DNA of 64,000 nt from Duganella radicis (GCF_009720825.1 NZ_WNKY01000022.1:32147-96146), one strand, 5' to 3'; numbered from the stretch's first letter, positions 1 to 8,558 are shown. Numbers and translations are program-made. Notes: generated by a model not told the origin, from the letters alone.

Positions 1-494
1 AACATGCGCATCCAACGCCCCAACAGGCGCAGAGTATTCACAACATTGAAAGATTGCGATCCTCCGCACACCTGCATGACGGCCAACGTGCGGCCCTGGC
101 TTGGCCGAATCGCTCCCATCTCCAACGGTATCCAATCGATCTGGTTTTTCATCACCGCTGTGACGGCGCCGTGGCGTTCGGGACTGCACCAGACCTGCCC
201 TTCGGACCACAGGCAAAGCTCGCGCAGTTCCACAACCTTGGGATGGTTATCCGGGACGCTGCCAACCATCGGCAACTCCGTCGGATTGAAGATCCGCACT
301 TCCGCGCCGAAGTGCTCGAGGATGCGCGCGGCTTCTTCCGTCAGGTAGCGGCTGAACGAGCGCTCGCGCAGCGAGCCATACAGCATCAGGATACGTGGCG
401 GGTGATCCATGTCGCCTACCGGAGCCAGCTTGTCCAGCGTCGGCATGTCTAACTGGGACGGATTGATGTTGGGCAGATCGGCGATCTTGTCCAT
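1..494 (-). CDS. arsH: ArsH, NADPH-dependent FMN reductase family (C-terminus cut by window edge)
   Basis: Translating the minus strand from the ATG at 494 gives a protein beginning MDKIADLPNINPSQLDMP that stays open to the window edge, so about 164 residues are seen and the C-terminus is missing. It shows the flavodoxin-like start ILMLYGSLRERSFSR (around residues 35-49) and the later GRTLAVMQVCGGSQSFN segment typical of ArsH. ArsH flavoproteins of this family oxidise trivalent methyl- and aryl-arsenicals and reduce FMN/O2 with NADPH. It is the last visible gene of the arsR-arsC-arsB-arsH operon, starting 19 bp after the arsB stop, with an AGGAG ribosome site just before the ATG. The family call rests on motif and context and is firm. 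Confidence 0.93.
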   Translation of the reverse strand, partial: MDKIADLPNINPSQLDMPTLDKLAPVGDMDHPPRILMLYGSLRERSFSRYLTEEAARILEHFGAEVRIFNPTELPMVGSVPDNHPKVVELRELCLWSEGQVWCSPERHGAVTAVMKNQIDWIPLEMGAIRPSQGRTLAVMQVCGGSQSFNVVNTLRLLGRWMRM

Positions 495-513
495 GCGTTC
501 TCCTTTGTTCAAA

Positions 514-1791
514 TCACGCCAGCCGCAAGGCCAGCGCCGCCAGTGTGATGGTCAGTACCGGCAGGGTGAGTATCACGCCGACGCGGAAGTAGTAAGCCCA
601 CGAGATGCGGATGTCTTTCCCGGCCAATACGTGTAGCCACAACAGCGTGGCCAGGCTGCCTATCGGCGTGATCTTGGGACCGAGGTCGCTGCCGATCACG
701 TTGGCGTACACCATGGCCTCGCGCACGACGCCCTGTGCGCTACTGGCGTCGATGGACAGCGCGCCTACCAGCACGGTCGGCATGTTGTTCATGATCGAAG
801 ACAGGATGGCGGTGAGGTAGCCCGTACCCAGCGCCGCAGCCCACACACCATGCGCCGCACAGGCGTTGAGCAGCGCGGTCAGGTAGCCGGTCAACCCGGC
901 GTTGCGCAAGCCGTAGACCACCAGGTACATGCCTAACGAGAAAACCACCACCTGCCACGGCGCGCCGCGCAGCACTTCACGCGTTGAGATGCGGTGCCCG
1001 CGCGCCGCCACCGCCAGCAGCAGCAAGGCGCCAACAGCAGCCACCGCGCTGATCGGCACGCCCAGCGGCTCCAGCCAGAAGAAGCCAAGCAGCAGCAAAC
1101 CCAGTACCCACCAACCGGTGATGAAAGTGGCGTGGTCGTGGATGGCCTCCGCCGGCGCTTTCAATTGGCGCAGATCGTAGCTGGCCGGGATATCCCTGCG
1201 GAAGAACCACATCAATGCCGCCAGCGTGGCGGCGACCGATATCAGATTCACGGGCGCCATGACGGCGGCGTAACGTGCGAAGCCGATCTTGAAGTAATCG
1301 GCGGAGACGATGTTCACCAGATTGGACACCACCAGCGGCAGGCTGGAAGTATCGGCGATGAAGCCGGCCGCCATCACGAAAGCCAGCGTGGCACGCTCCG
1401 AAAACCGCAACGCGCGCAACATGGCGATGACGATGGGTGTCAGAATCAGCGCCGCGCCATCGTTGGCAAACAGCGCCGACACGGCCGCGCCCAACAGCAC
1501 CAGCAGCACGAACAGCCGCTTGCCGCTGCCCTGCCCCCAGCGCGCCACGTGCAGCGCCGCCCATTCAAAGAACCCGGCCTTGTCCAGCAGCAGGCTGATG
1601 ACGATGATGGCGATGAAGGCGCCCGTTGCGTTCCAGACGATGTGCCACACCACCGGGATATCGGCGAAGTGGATCACGCCCGCCAGCAGGGCCGCCGACG
1701 CCCCGGCCGCGGCGCTCCAGCCGATGCCCAGCCCGCGCGGCTGCCAGATCACCAGTACCAGCGTGGCGACGAAAATGAGAAAAGCTGTCAT
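514..1791 (-). CDS. arsB: ArsB arsenite/antimonite efflux permease
   Basis: Inner-membrane arsenite exporter of 425 residues, the usual ArsB length. The start is the ATG at 1791 (MTAFLIFVATLVLVIWQPRG). A longer open frame upstream only overlaps arsC in another frame. The protein is almost entirely hydrophobic helices, with conserved stretches FANDGAALILTP, AGFIADTSSLPLVVSNLVNI and NNMPTVLVGALSID characteristic of the ArsB/NhaD ion transporter superfamily. ArsB extrudes As(III)/Sb(III), either alone using the proton gradient or with ArsA; no arsA is visible here. It follows arsC by 7 bp, so the two are co-transcribed, and the pump removes the arsenite that ArsC makes. Confidence 0.95.
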   Translation of the reverse strand: MTAFLIFVATLVLVIWQPRGLGIGWSAAAGASAALLAGVIHFADIPVVWHIVWNATGAFIAIIVISLLLDKAGFFEWAALHVARWGQGSGKRLFVLLVLLGAAVSALFANDGAALILTPIVIAMLRALRFSERATLAFVMAAGFIADTSSLPLVVSNLVNIVSADYFKIGFARYAAVMAPVNLISVAATLAALMWFFRRDIPASYDLRQLKAPAEAIHDHATFITGWWVLGLLLLGFFWLEPLGVPISAVAAVGALLLLAVAARGHRISTREVLRGAPWQVVVFSLGMYLVVYGLRNAGLTGYLTALLNACAAHGVWAAALGTGYLTAILSSIMNNMPTVLVGALSIDASSAQGVVREAMVYANVIGSDLGPKITPIGSLATLLWLHVLAGKDIRISWAYYFRVGVILTLPVLTITLAALALRLA

Positions 1792-1798
1792 TGCACGC

Positions 1799-2278
1799 TC
1801 AAGCGGTGATGGCGCCGATCTTGTCGAGCTCTGTTTTGAGGCGCGCGCGGTCGCCAGCCAGTTCGGCCAACGGCAGTGCCAGGAAGGCCTCGATACGTGC
1901 GCGGATGATGCGGTAGGTCTGCTCGAAGGCCGCATTGATTTCATCCTCTGTCCCCACCACGTGACCCGGATCGTCCACGCCCCAGTGCGTGCGCAGCACC
2001 GGGCCGAGATAGGCCGGGCAAGTCTCGCCGGCAGCGCTGCCGCAGACAGTGACCACGATATCGGGCGTCAGCGGCAGGTCGTTCCACGACTTGCTGTAAT
2101 AGCCGTCGGTCGGGATGCCTTTCGCAGCCAGCAGCGCCACCGCGCGCGGATGCAGCTTGCCGGCCGGCTGGCTGCCGGCGCTGATGGCCCTCATGCCGGC
2201 TGGCGCCAGATGGTTGAAAGTGCCTTCGGAGATAACCGAGCGGCAGGAGTTGCCGGTGCAAAGAAACAGTACGTTCAT
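1799..2278 (-). CDS. arsC: Arsenate reductase, LMW-phosphatase type
   Basis: A 159-residue cytoplasmic enzyme reducing arsenate to arsenite. The N-terminal CX5R P-loop is visible (C7-TGNSC-R13), followed by two downstream cysteines, C79 and C87 (VCGSAAGETCP), and the HWGVDDP acidic loop around residues 98-104. This matches the low-molecular-weight tyrosine-phosphatase-fold arsenate reductases coupled to thioredoxin or glutathione/glutaredoxin, not the glutaredoxin-fold ArsC family. The start at 2278 overlaps the end of arsR by 4 bp (ATGA), indicating translational coupling. A longer in-frame extension to 2326 lies inside arsR and was not chosen. Confidence 0.94.
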   Translation of the reverse strand: MNVLFLCTGNSCRSVISEGTFNHLAPAGMRAISAGSQPAGKLHPRAVALLAAKGIPTDGYYSKSWNDLPLTPDIVVTVCGSAAGETCPAYLGPVLRTHWGVDDPGHVVGTEDEINAAFEQTYRIIRARIEAFLALPLAELAGDRARLKTELDKIGAITA

Positions 2279-2613
2279 CGTTTGTTGGAGTGAGTTGGAT
2301 TGGTGACGCAGCCCGCAGGGCCGCAAGGAACGCCGCCGCAGCAGTTCTCCGTCAGGTACCCGACCAGGCCATTCATCACCGCCACATTGGCCGAGTAAAT
2401 GACGAAGCGCCCTTCGGTACGCGAAGTAATCAGCCTGGCGTGCGTCAGCTCTTTCAGGTGAAACGACAGCGACGACGGCGCGATGTCGAGCTGCTCGCCG
2501 ATTTTGCTGGCGGCCAGACCGTCCGGCCCCACCTGCACCAGCAGGCGAAACACGGCCAGCCTGCTCTCCTGCGCTATGGCTGCCAGCGCGGCAAGGACGT
2601 CTTGAGTTTTCAT
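2275..2613 (-). CDS. arsR: ArsR/SmtB-family arsenic-responsive repressor
   Basis: A 112-residue winged-helix repressor, first gene of the ars operon. The HTH is seen at about residues 33-60 (SKIGEQLDIAPSSLSFHLKEL). The classical CxC motif in the DNA-binding helix is absent. Instead cysteines sit at the C-terminus: C91, C92, C97 and C102 (ENCCGGVPCGPAGC), resembling the alternative As(III) site described for Acidithiobacillus ferrooxidans-type ArsR. The ATG at 2613 is used because the longer frame to 2670 would run through the promoter. It is likely autoregulated through the palindrome at 2620-2643. No strong ribosome site is visible; the ATG lies 6 bp beyond the palindrome. Confidence 0.94.
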   Translation of the reverse strand: MKTQDVLAALAAIAQESRLAVFRLLVQVGPDGLAASKIGEQLDIAPSSLSFHLKELTHARLITSRTEGRFVIYSANVAVMNGLVGYLTENCCGGVPCGPAGCVTNPTHSNKR

Positions 2614-2619
2614 GATTCG

Positions 2620-2643
2620 ATATTTCAATAAATATTGAAATAT
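2620..2643 (-). promoter_or_regulatory. ArsR operator: perfect 11-bp inverted repeat
   Basis: ATATTTCAATA (2620-2630) and TATTGAAATAT (2633-2643) are perfect reverse complements separated by AA. The site lies between the predicted -10 box and the arsR start, overlaps the -10 by 2 bp and covers the expected transcription start. Position, symmetry and AT-rich content fit an ArsR/SmtB repressor site. Binding is inferred, not shown. Confidence 0.85.
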
Positions 2644-2670
2644 ATTAGCCTGAAAAACGCGGCCATTCAA
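2642..2670 (-). promoter_or_regulatory. Sigma-70-like promoter of the ars operon
   Basis: On the minus strand TTGAAT (2670-2665) is followed by exactly 17 bp and then TAATAT (2647-2642), each with 5 of 6 matches to the sigma-70 consensus. Transcription would begin inside the operator at 2620-2643, giving a leader of roughly 20 nt before the arsR ATG. Confidence 0.8.
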
Positions 2671-2687
2671 GCACTATCGAAACACCG

Positions 2688-4511
2688 CTACTTGATGTTG
2701 TCGCAGGCCGCTGCGTCGTGCTGAAAGGTCGCCGTCAGTTCCACCCTGCGCCCGCCTATGTCCAACTCCTTAAAGCGCGGCGTCACCAGCGTGAACTCGC
2801 CCTTGCGCAGTTTATCCACCAAGGGCTTGCAGCTCATGTCGCGATAAGCCATGTTGGCGACAACCGTCCAGGCGCCGTCGCTGCCTTCCGCGAACACCTG
2901 GCCGCCGCCGGCGTGCAGCTTCTCGATCAGCAGCACTTCCGGCTTGCCATCGCCGTCGGCATCAATCACGAAGGCATCGCACTTGCCTTCACGCTTGCTC
3001 AGGCAATCGGGCTTGAGGTTGTCTTGCATGGTCTCCCACTTTTGTGTGAGGAAGCTGGCCGGCAGCTGCGCACCGGCAGGCCACACGGTCAGGTTATCGG
3101 CCACCGACACCGGCGCGGTGGCGCGTCTGGATTGCTTCCAGCGGTCGCTGTCGTCCAGCGCCAACATGGCGGCGGCTTCGCGCGACAGCACCGCAGCATC
3201 CGGGCCGGCGCTGCGTTTCTTCAGTTCCTCCAGCGCGGCCAGGCCATAGCGGCCGCCTTCGAAACGCAGGTAGCGGAAATCGAAATCGGCCGCCTTGGTC
3301 TTACCTTTTTCCAGCCGCGCCATCTGGCTGTTCACACCGATGCGCGCAGGATCGGCAAGCGGCGTGAATAAAGCCGCCAGCACCGCCAGCACCAGAAACG
3401 AGGCCCACACGTTGACGGTGCTGACCGGTTTGAGCCAGGTATCGTACTGCGACGACGCCCACAGATAGCCGGCCGCGTAGAAAGTCGCCACCAGCAGGCA
3501 GGCGGCGGCAATCACCCGGTCCGTCGTCCAGCCGTACTGCGCCACCCGCAGGCCCAGTGCATAGACGCCGATCAGCGTCACCGGCAGAATCAGAATGGCG
3601 GCCGTGCGCGCGCTCACGCGCAGCGGCAGCGCCACAATCGCCTCGCCGTTCTGGAAAGCGGCATTGATCAGCACCAGCAACAGCGCCGCGGCGCCCAGCA
3701 GCACTGACGTGGCGTGGCGCGTCTCCCACAACGCCGTCAGGCCGGTGAACGGCAAGGAACAGACGAAGCCCGTCACCAGCACCACGGCCACCGGCAAAAT
3801 CCACGACATCAGCACCAGCAGCAAAGTGCGGATGCCGCGCACAATCGAAGGCCGCACGTCCGTGACGTGCATGGCGCAGGAAAACGCGGTGCAGATCACC
3901 GGCACGTTGAACCACGATTCGCGCAGCAGCTCTTGCAGAAATTTCAGCTTCACCAGCAGGAACAGTTGTGATCCCATCAGCAGCACGAAAAACAGCGCGC
4001 CGACAAAGAACGCGGAAAACAACAGTTGTATAGCCAGCTTCCAGGCGGTTTCGAAGTAGGCGTTGTAGCCGGCGATACGCCTCCCCTCCTGCGCGCCAGC
4101 CAACACCAGCGTGTGGGCGATGAAGAAAAACACCGCGCTGAATACCACCACCAGCACCGACGGCGAGTAGATCTGCTTGTGCTCCCAGTTGCTCAGCAAT
4201 GGCTGGTCGTTCAGGCCGCGCCACACATCATGCAACGAAAACACCAGCAGCACGGCCAACGCCGCCAACAGCCAGACCGCCACCTGGCGCGGCTTCAGGT
4301 GCCCCAGGCTGGAGATCAACAGTACTGGCAGGATCAACATCAGGGTGGTCAGCGGTACCATGGCGTAGGGCGCGGTGGCCGGCCAGGCCACGTCGCGCGC
4401 CGACGCGTACAGCCAATACAGCAGCAGCCCCTGTAACAGGCCGATGGCCAGCCGCGCACCCATCACCTTGCGGCTGACCTGGGCCTCCAGTGCGATCTCG
4501 TTTTGCTCCAT
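2688..4511 (-). CDS. DUF4153 multi-pass membrane protein
   Basis: A 607-residue protein: N-terminal two thirds (about residues 17-390) with roughly a dozen hydrophobic helices, then a soluble C-terminal part of about 210 residues. The membrane part matches the DUF4153 family by overall pattern (for example the LIAHTLV-type and WFNVPVICTAFSCAMH segments). The C-terminal domain carries an acidic DADGDGKPEVLLIE stretch at about residues 525-540, similar to a calcium-binding or FG-GAP-like loop. Function of DUF4153 proteins is unknown. It starts at the ATG at 4511 with AAGGCGG upstream and is divergent from dapC. It ends just beyond the ars promoter but is not part of that operon. Confidence 0.8.
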   Translation of the reverse strand: MEQNEIALEAQVSRKVMGARLAIGLLQGLLLYWLYASARDVAWPATAPYAMVPLTTLMLILPVLLISSLGHLKPRQVAVWLLAALAVLLVFSLHDVWRGLNDQPLLSNWEHKQIYSPSVLVVVFSAVFFFIAHTLVLAGAQEGRRIAGYNAYFETAWKLAIQLLFSAFFVGALFFVLLMGSQLFLLVKLKFLQELLRESWFNVPVICTAFSCAMHVTDVRPSIVRGIRTLLLVLMSWILPVAVVLVTGFVCSLPFTGLTALWETRHATSVLLGAAALLLVLINAAFQNGEAIVALPLRVSARTAAILILPVTLIGVYALGLRVAQYGWTTDRVIAAACLLVATFYAAGYLWASSQYDTWLKPVSTVNVWASFLVLAVLAALFTPLADPARIGVNSQMARLEKGKTKAADFDFRYLRFEGGRYGLAALEELKKRSAGPDAAVLSREAAAMLALDDSDRWKQSRRATAPVSVADNLTVWPAGAQLPASFLTQKWETMQDNLKPDCLSKREGKCDAFVIDADGDGKPEVLLIEKLHAGGGQVFAEGSDGAWTVVANMAYRDMSCKPLVDKLRKGEFTLVTPRFKELDIGGRRVELTATFQHDAAACDNIK

Positions 4512-4583
4512 GATGCCGCCTTTGCTTATTAATTCGATTATTTTAATAATTTAGCATGGATGACCGGTCTGGCGCAGAGGCGC

Positions 4584-4589
4584 TATAAT
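4584..4589 (+). promoter_or_regulatory. -10 box (TATAAT) of dapC, close to the start codon
   Basis: A perfect TATAAT lies only 8 bp before the dapC ATG at 4598. A weak -35 (ATGACC, 4560-4565) is 18 bp upstream. Transcription would begin within 1-3 nt of the start codon, so the transcript may be leaderless. No Shine-Dalgarno sequence is present. Confidence 0.6.
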
Positions 4590-4597
4590 CAAAGACT

Positions 4598-5806
4598 ATG
4601 AATCCACTTCTCGACAAGCTGCACCCCTACCCGTTCGAAAAACTGCGTCTGCTGTTTGAGCAAGTCACTCCCAGCCCGCAGCATAAAGCCATTAGCCTGG
4701 GCATGGGTGAGCCCAAGCATCCTACGCCGAAATTCATTGAGCAGGCGCTGGTCGATAATCTCGACGGTCTGGCCATTTACCCCACCACCATCGGCTCGCC
4801 CGAGATGCGCAACGCCATCGCCAGCTGGCTGGAACGCCGCTACAACCTGCCGAAGCTGAATCCTGCCACGCAGGTGCTGCCGGTGAACGGTTCGCGCGAG
4901 GCGCTGTTCGCGCTGGCGCAAGCGGTCATCGACAAGGACGCGAAGTCGCTGGTGGTGAGCCCGAATCCGTTCTACCAGATCTACGAAGGCGCGGCCTACC
5001 TGGCCGGCGCCGAGCCGTATTTCGTCAACTCCGACCCGGCCCGCAACTTCGGCTGCGACTACGACAGCATTCCGGTCGAGGTATGGCAACGAGTCGCGCT
5101 GCTGTTCGTCTGCTCGCCCGGCAATCCGACCGGCGCGGTGCTGTCGCTGACCGACTGGGAAAACCTGTTTGCCCTGTCGGAGCGCTACAACTTCGTGATC
5201 GCCGCCGACGAGTGCTATTCCGAGATTTACCACGGCGAGCAGGCGCCGCTGGGCGCGATGGAAGCAGCTCACCAACTGGGCCTGGCCACTATCGACAAGC
5301 CGTATGCGCGCCTGATCGTGTTCAGCAGCCTGTCCAAGCGCTCCAACGTGCCGGGCATGCGTTCCGGCTTCGTGGCCGGCGATGCCGATGTGCTGAAAAA
5401 ATTCCTGTTATACCGCACCTATCACGGCGGCGCCATGAGCCTCTCCGTGCAAGCTGCGTCGATCGCGGCGTGGAACGACGAAACCCATGTCGAACAAAAC
5501 CGCGAACAATACCGCGCCAAGTTCGACGCCATCACGCCTTTACTGAAGGAAGTGCTGGACGTGGAACTGCCGGACGCCGGCTTCTACCTGTGGGCGGACG
5601 TCAGCCGCACCGGCCTGTCCGACACCGAATTCGCCCAGCGCCTGTACGCCGAATATAATGTCACCGTACTGCCGGGCAGCTACCTGGCGCGTGAAGCGCA
5701 CGGCATCAACCCGGGCCGCAACCGCATCCGCATGGCGCTGGTCGCCGAGACGGCGGAAGGCCTGGAAGCCGCGCAGCGCATCGTCCAATTCTGCAAGTCC
5801 CTTTAA
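4598..5806 (+). CDS. dapC: Succinyldiaminopimelate transaminase DapC
   Basis: PLP-dependent class I/II aminotransferase of 402 residues. It converts N-succinyl-2-amino-6-ketopimelate plus glutamate to N-succinyl-LL-diaminopimelate in the succinylase branch of lysine/meso-DAP synthesis. Fold-type I landmarks are visible: SPGNPTG (N176), the IAADE aspartate D204 that binds the pyridine nitrogen, and the Schiff-base lysine K247 in SSLSKRSNVPG, followed by R-rich SGFVAG. The adjacent dapD 24 bp downstream makes DapC far more likely than another aminotransferase. The ATG at 4598 is the only sensible start and sits unusually close to the -10 box. Confidence 0.95.
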   Translation: MNPLLDKLHPYPFEKLRLLFEQVTPSPQHKAISLGMGEPKHPTPKFIEQALVDNLDGLAIYPTTIGSPEMRNAIASWLERRYNLPKLNPATQVLPVNGSREALFALAQAVIDKDAKSLVVSPNPFYQIYEGAAYLAGAEPYFVNSDPARNFGCDYDSIPVEVWQRVALLFVCSPGNPTGAVLSLTDWENLFALSERYNFVIAADECYSEIYHGEQAPLGAMEAAHQLGLATIDKPYARLIVFSSLSKRSNVPGMRSGFVAGDADVLKKFLLYRTYHGGAMSLSVQAASIAAWNDETHVEQNREQYRAKFDAITPLLKEVLDVELPDAGFYLWADVSRTGLSDTEFAQRLYAEYNVTVLPGSYLAREAHGINPGRNRIRMALVAETAEGLEAAQRIVQFCKSL

Positions 5807-5830
5807 ATCAAGAGTCACTACGAGTCCATC

Positions 5831-6658
5831 ATGAGCCAACAACTCCAGAACATCATCGAAACCGCCTGGGAAGACCGCGCGAACATCAACCCAGCCAACG
5901 GCTCCGCCGAACTGCGCGACGCCGTCAACCACGTGCTGGCCGGCCTGGACGCGGGCACCATCCGCGTGGCCGACAAAGCCACCGGCACCTGGGTGGTGAA
6001 TCAGTGGGTCAAGAAGGCCGTGCTGCTGTCGTTCCGCCTGGAGAACAACGTGGTCCTGCCATCGGACGGCACCATGCAGTTCTACGACAAGGTTCCGACC
6101 AAGTTCGCCAACTACACCGCCGACGATTTCGCCAAGGGCGGCTTCCGCGTGGTGCCGCCAGCAGTGGCGCGCCGTGGTTCCTTCATCGCCAAGAACGTGG
6201 TGCTGATGCCTTCCTACGTCAACATCGGCGCCTACGTCGATGAAGGCGCGATGGTCGACACCTGGGCCACCGTTGGTTCGTGCGCGCAGATCGGCAAGAA
6301 CGTCCACCTGTCGGGCGGCGTCGGCATCGGCGGCGTGCTGGAACCGATGCAGGCCAATCCAACCATCATCGAAGACAATTGCTTCATCGGCGCCCGTTCG
6401 GAGATCGTCGAAGGCGTGATCGTCGAAGAGAACTCGGTGATCTCGATGGGCGTGTACATCGGCCAGTCGACCAAGATCTACGACCGCGCCACCGGCGAAG
6501 TGACCTACGGCCGCGTGCCTGCCGGCTCGGTGGTGGTATCGGGCTCGCTGCCATCGGACGACGGCAAGTACTCGCTGTACTGCGCGGTGATCGTCAAGCG
6601 CGTGGACGCGCAAACCCGCTCCAAGACCAGCATTAACGAACTGCTGCGCGGCGTATAA
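5831..6658 (+). CDS. dapD: Tetrahydrodipicolinate N-succinyltransferase DapD
   Basis: A 275-residue left-handed beta-helix acyltransferase that uses succinyl-CoA to succinylate tetrahydrodipicolinate, the step before DapC. N-terminal helical region is followed by hexapeptide repeats at about residues 105-235 (for example VVLMPSYVNIGAYVDEGAMV and SGGVGIGGVLEP). Length and motifs match the standard bacterial enzyme (about 274 residues), which works as a trimer in the cytoplasm. It lies 24 bp downstream of dapC in the same direction and is probably co-transcribed. The ATG at 5831 is followed by the family-typical MSQQLQNIIETAWEDRA. Confidence 0.97.
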   Translation: MSQQLQNIIETAWEDRANINPANGSAELRDAVNHVLAGLDAGTIRVADKATGTWVVNQWVKKAVLLSFRLENNVVLPSDGTMQFYDKVPTKFANYTADDFAKGGFRVVPPAVARRGSFIAKNVVLMPSYVNIGAYVDEGAMVDTWATVGSCAQIGKNVHLSGGVGIGGVLEPMQANPTIIEDNCFIGARSEIVEGVIVEENSVISMGVYIGQSTKIYDRATGEVTYGRVPAGSVVVSGSLPSDDGKYSLYCAVIVKRVDAQTRSKTSINELLRGV

Positions 6659-6684
6659 TGATCTAAACACACCGGAGATTCGCC

Positions 6685-7833
6685 ATGGCCATGGACCGCC
6701 TGTTCCAACTGATGAAGGAAAAGAACGCGTCGGACATGTTCTTTGCGGTGAACTCTCCGGTGCACATCAAGATCAACGGGAACCTCATCCCGATCAACCA
6801 GCAAAAGCTGGAGCCGGAAAACATCCATGCCCTGCTGGCGGAAATCGCCTCGCCGGAGCAGATGGAAGAACTGGCCAACATCAATGAATTGAACATGGGC
6901 GTTTCAGTGCCCAACCTGGGGCGCTTCCGCCTGTCCGCGTTCAGGCAGCGCGGCACCATCTCCGCCGTATTCCGCTTCGTGCCCGCCACCATTCCGCAAC
7001 TGGCCGACTTGCAGCTGCCGCCGGTGCTGGCGGACCTGATCATGGAAAAGCGCGGCTTGCTGCTGCTGGTGGGCTCCACCGGTTCCGGCAAATCGACCAC
7101 CATCGCGGCCATGCTGGATCACCGCAACGAACTGCGCTCCGGCCATATCCTGACGCTGGAAGATCCCATCGAGTATCTGTTCCGGAACAAGAAATCCATC
7201 GTCAACCAGCGCGAGATCGGCAGCGACGCCAAGGACTTCTACACCGCCCTGCGCAACTCCATGCGCCAGGCGCCGGACTGCATCCTGATCGGCGAGATCC
7301 GCGACAAGGAAACCATGGCCGCGGCGCTGGCTTATGCGCAGTCGGGGCACCTGGTGCTGGCCACGCTGCACGCCAATAACAGCTACAACGCCTTGAACCG
7401 CATCATCAGCTTCTACCCGATCGAAAACCGCGCCGCGCTGTTGCAGGACTTGTCCAGCACCGTGAAGGCCATCGTGTCGCAGCGGCTGGTCCGCTCGGTC
7501 AATGGCGGCACGCGCTCGGCGGCGGTGGAAGTCATGGTCAACACCCGCTATATCGCGGACCTGATTGAGAAAGGCGAAATCGGCCAGATCAAGGAGGCGA
7601 TGGAAAAGAGCATGTCGCCTGGCTCGCAATCGTTCGAGCAAGCCTTGCTCAAGCTGGTGCAGGATGGCCTGGTGAGCCAGGACGAGGCGCTGGCCAACGC
7701 CGATTCCGCCACCAACCTGCTGTGGCTCTTGAATAATGGCCCGGACAGCAAACTGGCCAAGGCCGATGAGCCGGAAGTCAAGCCTGCGCCAAGCAGCGAG
7801 GCTTCCTTCACCGAGTTCACCCTCAATACCTGA
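6685..7833 (+). CDS. pilU: PilT/PilU-family type IV pilus retraction ATPase (PilU-like)
   Basis: A 382-residue hexameric ATPase of the type II/IV secretion superfamily. Walker A GSTGSGKST is at residues 130-138, with the Asp box (LTLEDPIEYLF, about 155-166), Walker B (CILIGEIRD) and His box (LATLHANN) in order. The N-terminus (MDRLFQLMKEKNASDMFF) and longer C-terminal tail fit PilU more than PilT. PilU assists PilT in depolymerising type IV pili for twitching motility and DNA uptake. It follows dapD by 26 bp, so it may be transcribed from the dap promoter. No pilT is in the window. Two ATG codons are close (6685, 6691); the first has CCGGAG upstream. Confidence 0.88.
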   Translation: MAMDRLFQLMKEKNASDMFFAVNSPVHIKINGNLIPINQQKLEPENIHALLAEIASPEQMEELANINELNMGVSVPNLGRFRLSAFRQRGTISAVFRFVPATIPQLADLQLPPVLADLIMEKRGLLLLVGSTGSGKSTTIAAMLDHRNELRSGHILTLEDPIEYLFRNKKSIVNQREIGSDAKDFYTALRNSMRQAPDCILIGEIRDKETMAAALAYAQSGHLVLATLHANNSYNALNRIISFYPIENRAALLQDLSSTVKAIVSQRLVRSVNGGTRSAAVEVMVNTRYIADLIEKGEIGQIKEAMEKSMSPGSQSFEQALLKLVQDGLVSQDEALANADSATNLLWLLNNGPDSKLAKADEPEVKPAPSSEASFTEFTLNT

Positions 7834-7835
7834 CC

Positions 7836-8549
7836 TCAGGCGATCACGCCGCCGCCGTCCACCAGCACGGTGGAACCGGTGGCGAACGGGGTGGTGACCA
7901 GATAGACAATGGCGTTGGCCACGTCTTCCGCCTGCCCCACGCGCCGCGCCGGCAGGTGCGCCGCCACTGTCTCAAACTTGGCAGTCCGCGCTTCGTCGCT
8001 CATGCCAGACCACATCGGCGTGGCAATCACACCCGGCGACACCGTATTAACACGCACCGGCGACAACTCCAGCGCCAGTCCCCGCCCCAGCGATTCCAGC
8101 GCGGCGTTGATCGCGCCTTGCAGCACCGAGGTCTTGCTGGGCCGCGTGCCGAGGAAACCCGACACCAGCGTCAGCGAACCGCCGGCGGCGATGCGCACGG
8201 CGCGCGCCACGCGGTAGGCGCCCCAGAACTTGCTGTTCATCGCGGCATACGCATCGACCAGCGGCAGTTGCCGCACCGGGCCGGACTTGGTCTGCGCGGC
8301 AGATACCACAACGTGATCGTATTCGTCCTGCGCGGCGAAGAATGCTTCGACGGCGGCATCGTTGGACGTGTCGAGAACGGCCGTACGCACCGCCCCGCCC
8401 AACCGCTCCGCCGCCGCTTGCAGCTTGACCGGGTCGCGCGAGGCGATCGTCACTTGTGCGCCCAGCGCCGCCAATGCCTGTGCCGCCGCCTCGCCAATGC
8501 CGGCACTACCGCCGACGACCAATACTGTTTTTCCTTCGAGTTTGCTCAT
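7836..8549 (-). CDS. Atypical short-chain dehydrogenase/reductase (catalytic Tyr/Lys missing)
   Basis: A 237-residue Rossmann-fold protein. The nucleotide-binding glycine motif is present near the N-terminus (VVGGSAGIGEAAA), as are a short hydrophobic core and a C-terminal VDGGG typical of classical SDRs. The usual catalytic YxxxK is replaced: the equivalent segment reads SVLQGAINAALESL, so Tyr and Lys are lost while the preceding Ser (LVSG) stays. Either it belongs to an atypical SDR group with a different mechanism or it is not a reductase. It starts 9 bp after the deacetylase-like gene with AAGGAG before the ATG, so the two form an operon. It converges on pilU with 2 bp between stops. Confidence 0.85.
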   Translation of the reverse strand: MSKLEGKTVLVVGGSAGIGEAAAQALAALGAQVTIASRDPVKLQAAAERLGGAVRTAVLDTSNDAAVEAFFAAQDEYDHVVVSAAQTKSGPVRQLPLVDAYAAMNSKFWGAYRVARAVRIAAGGSLTLVSGFLGTRPSKTSVLQGAINAALESLGRGLALELSPVRVNTVSPGVIATPMWSGMSDEARTAKFETVAAHLPARRVGQAEDVANAIVYLVTTPFATGSTVLVDGGGVIA

Positions 8550-8558
8550 GATGGCTCC

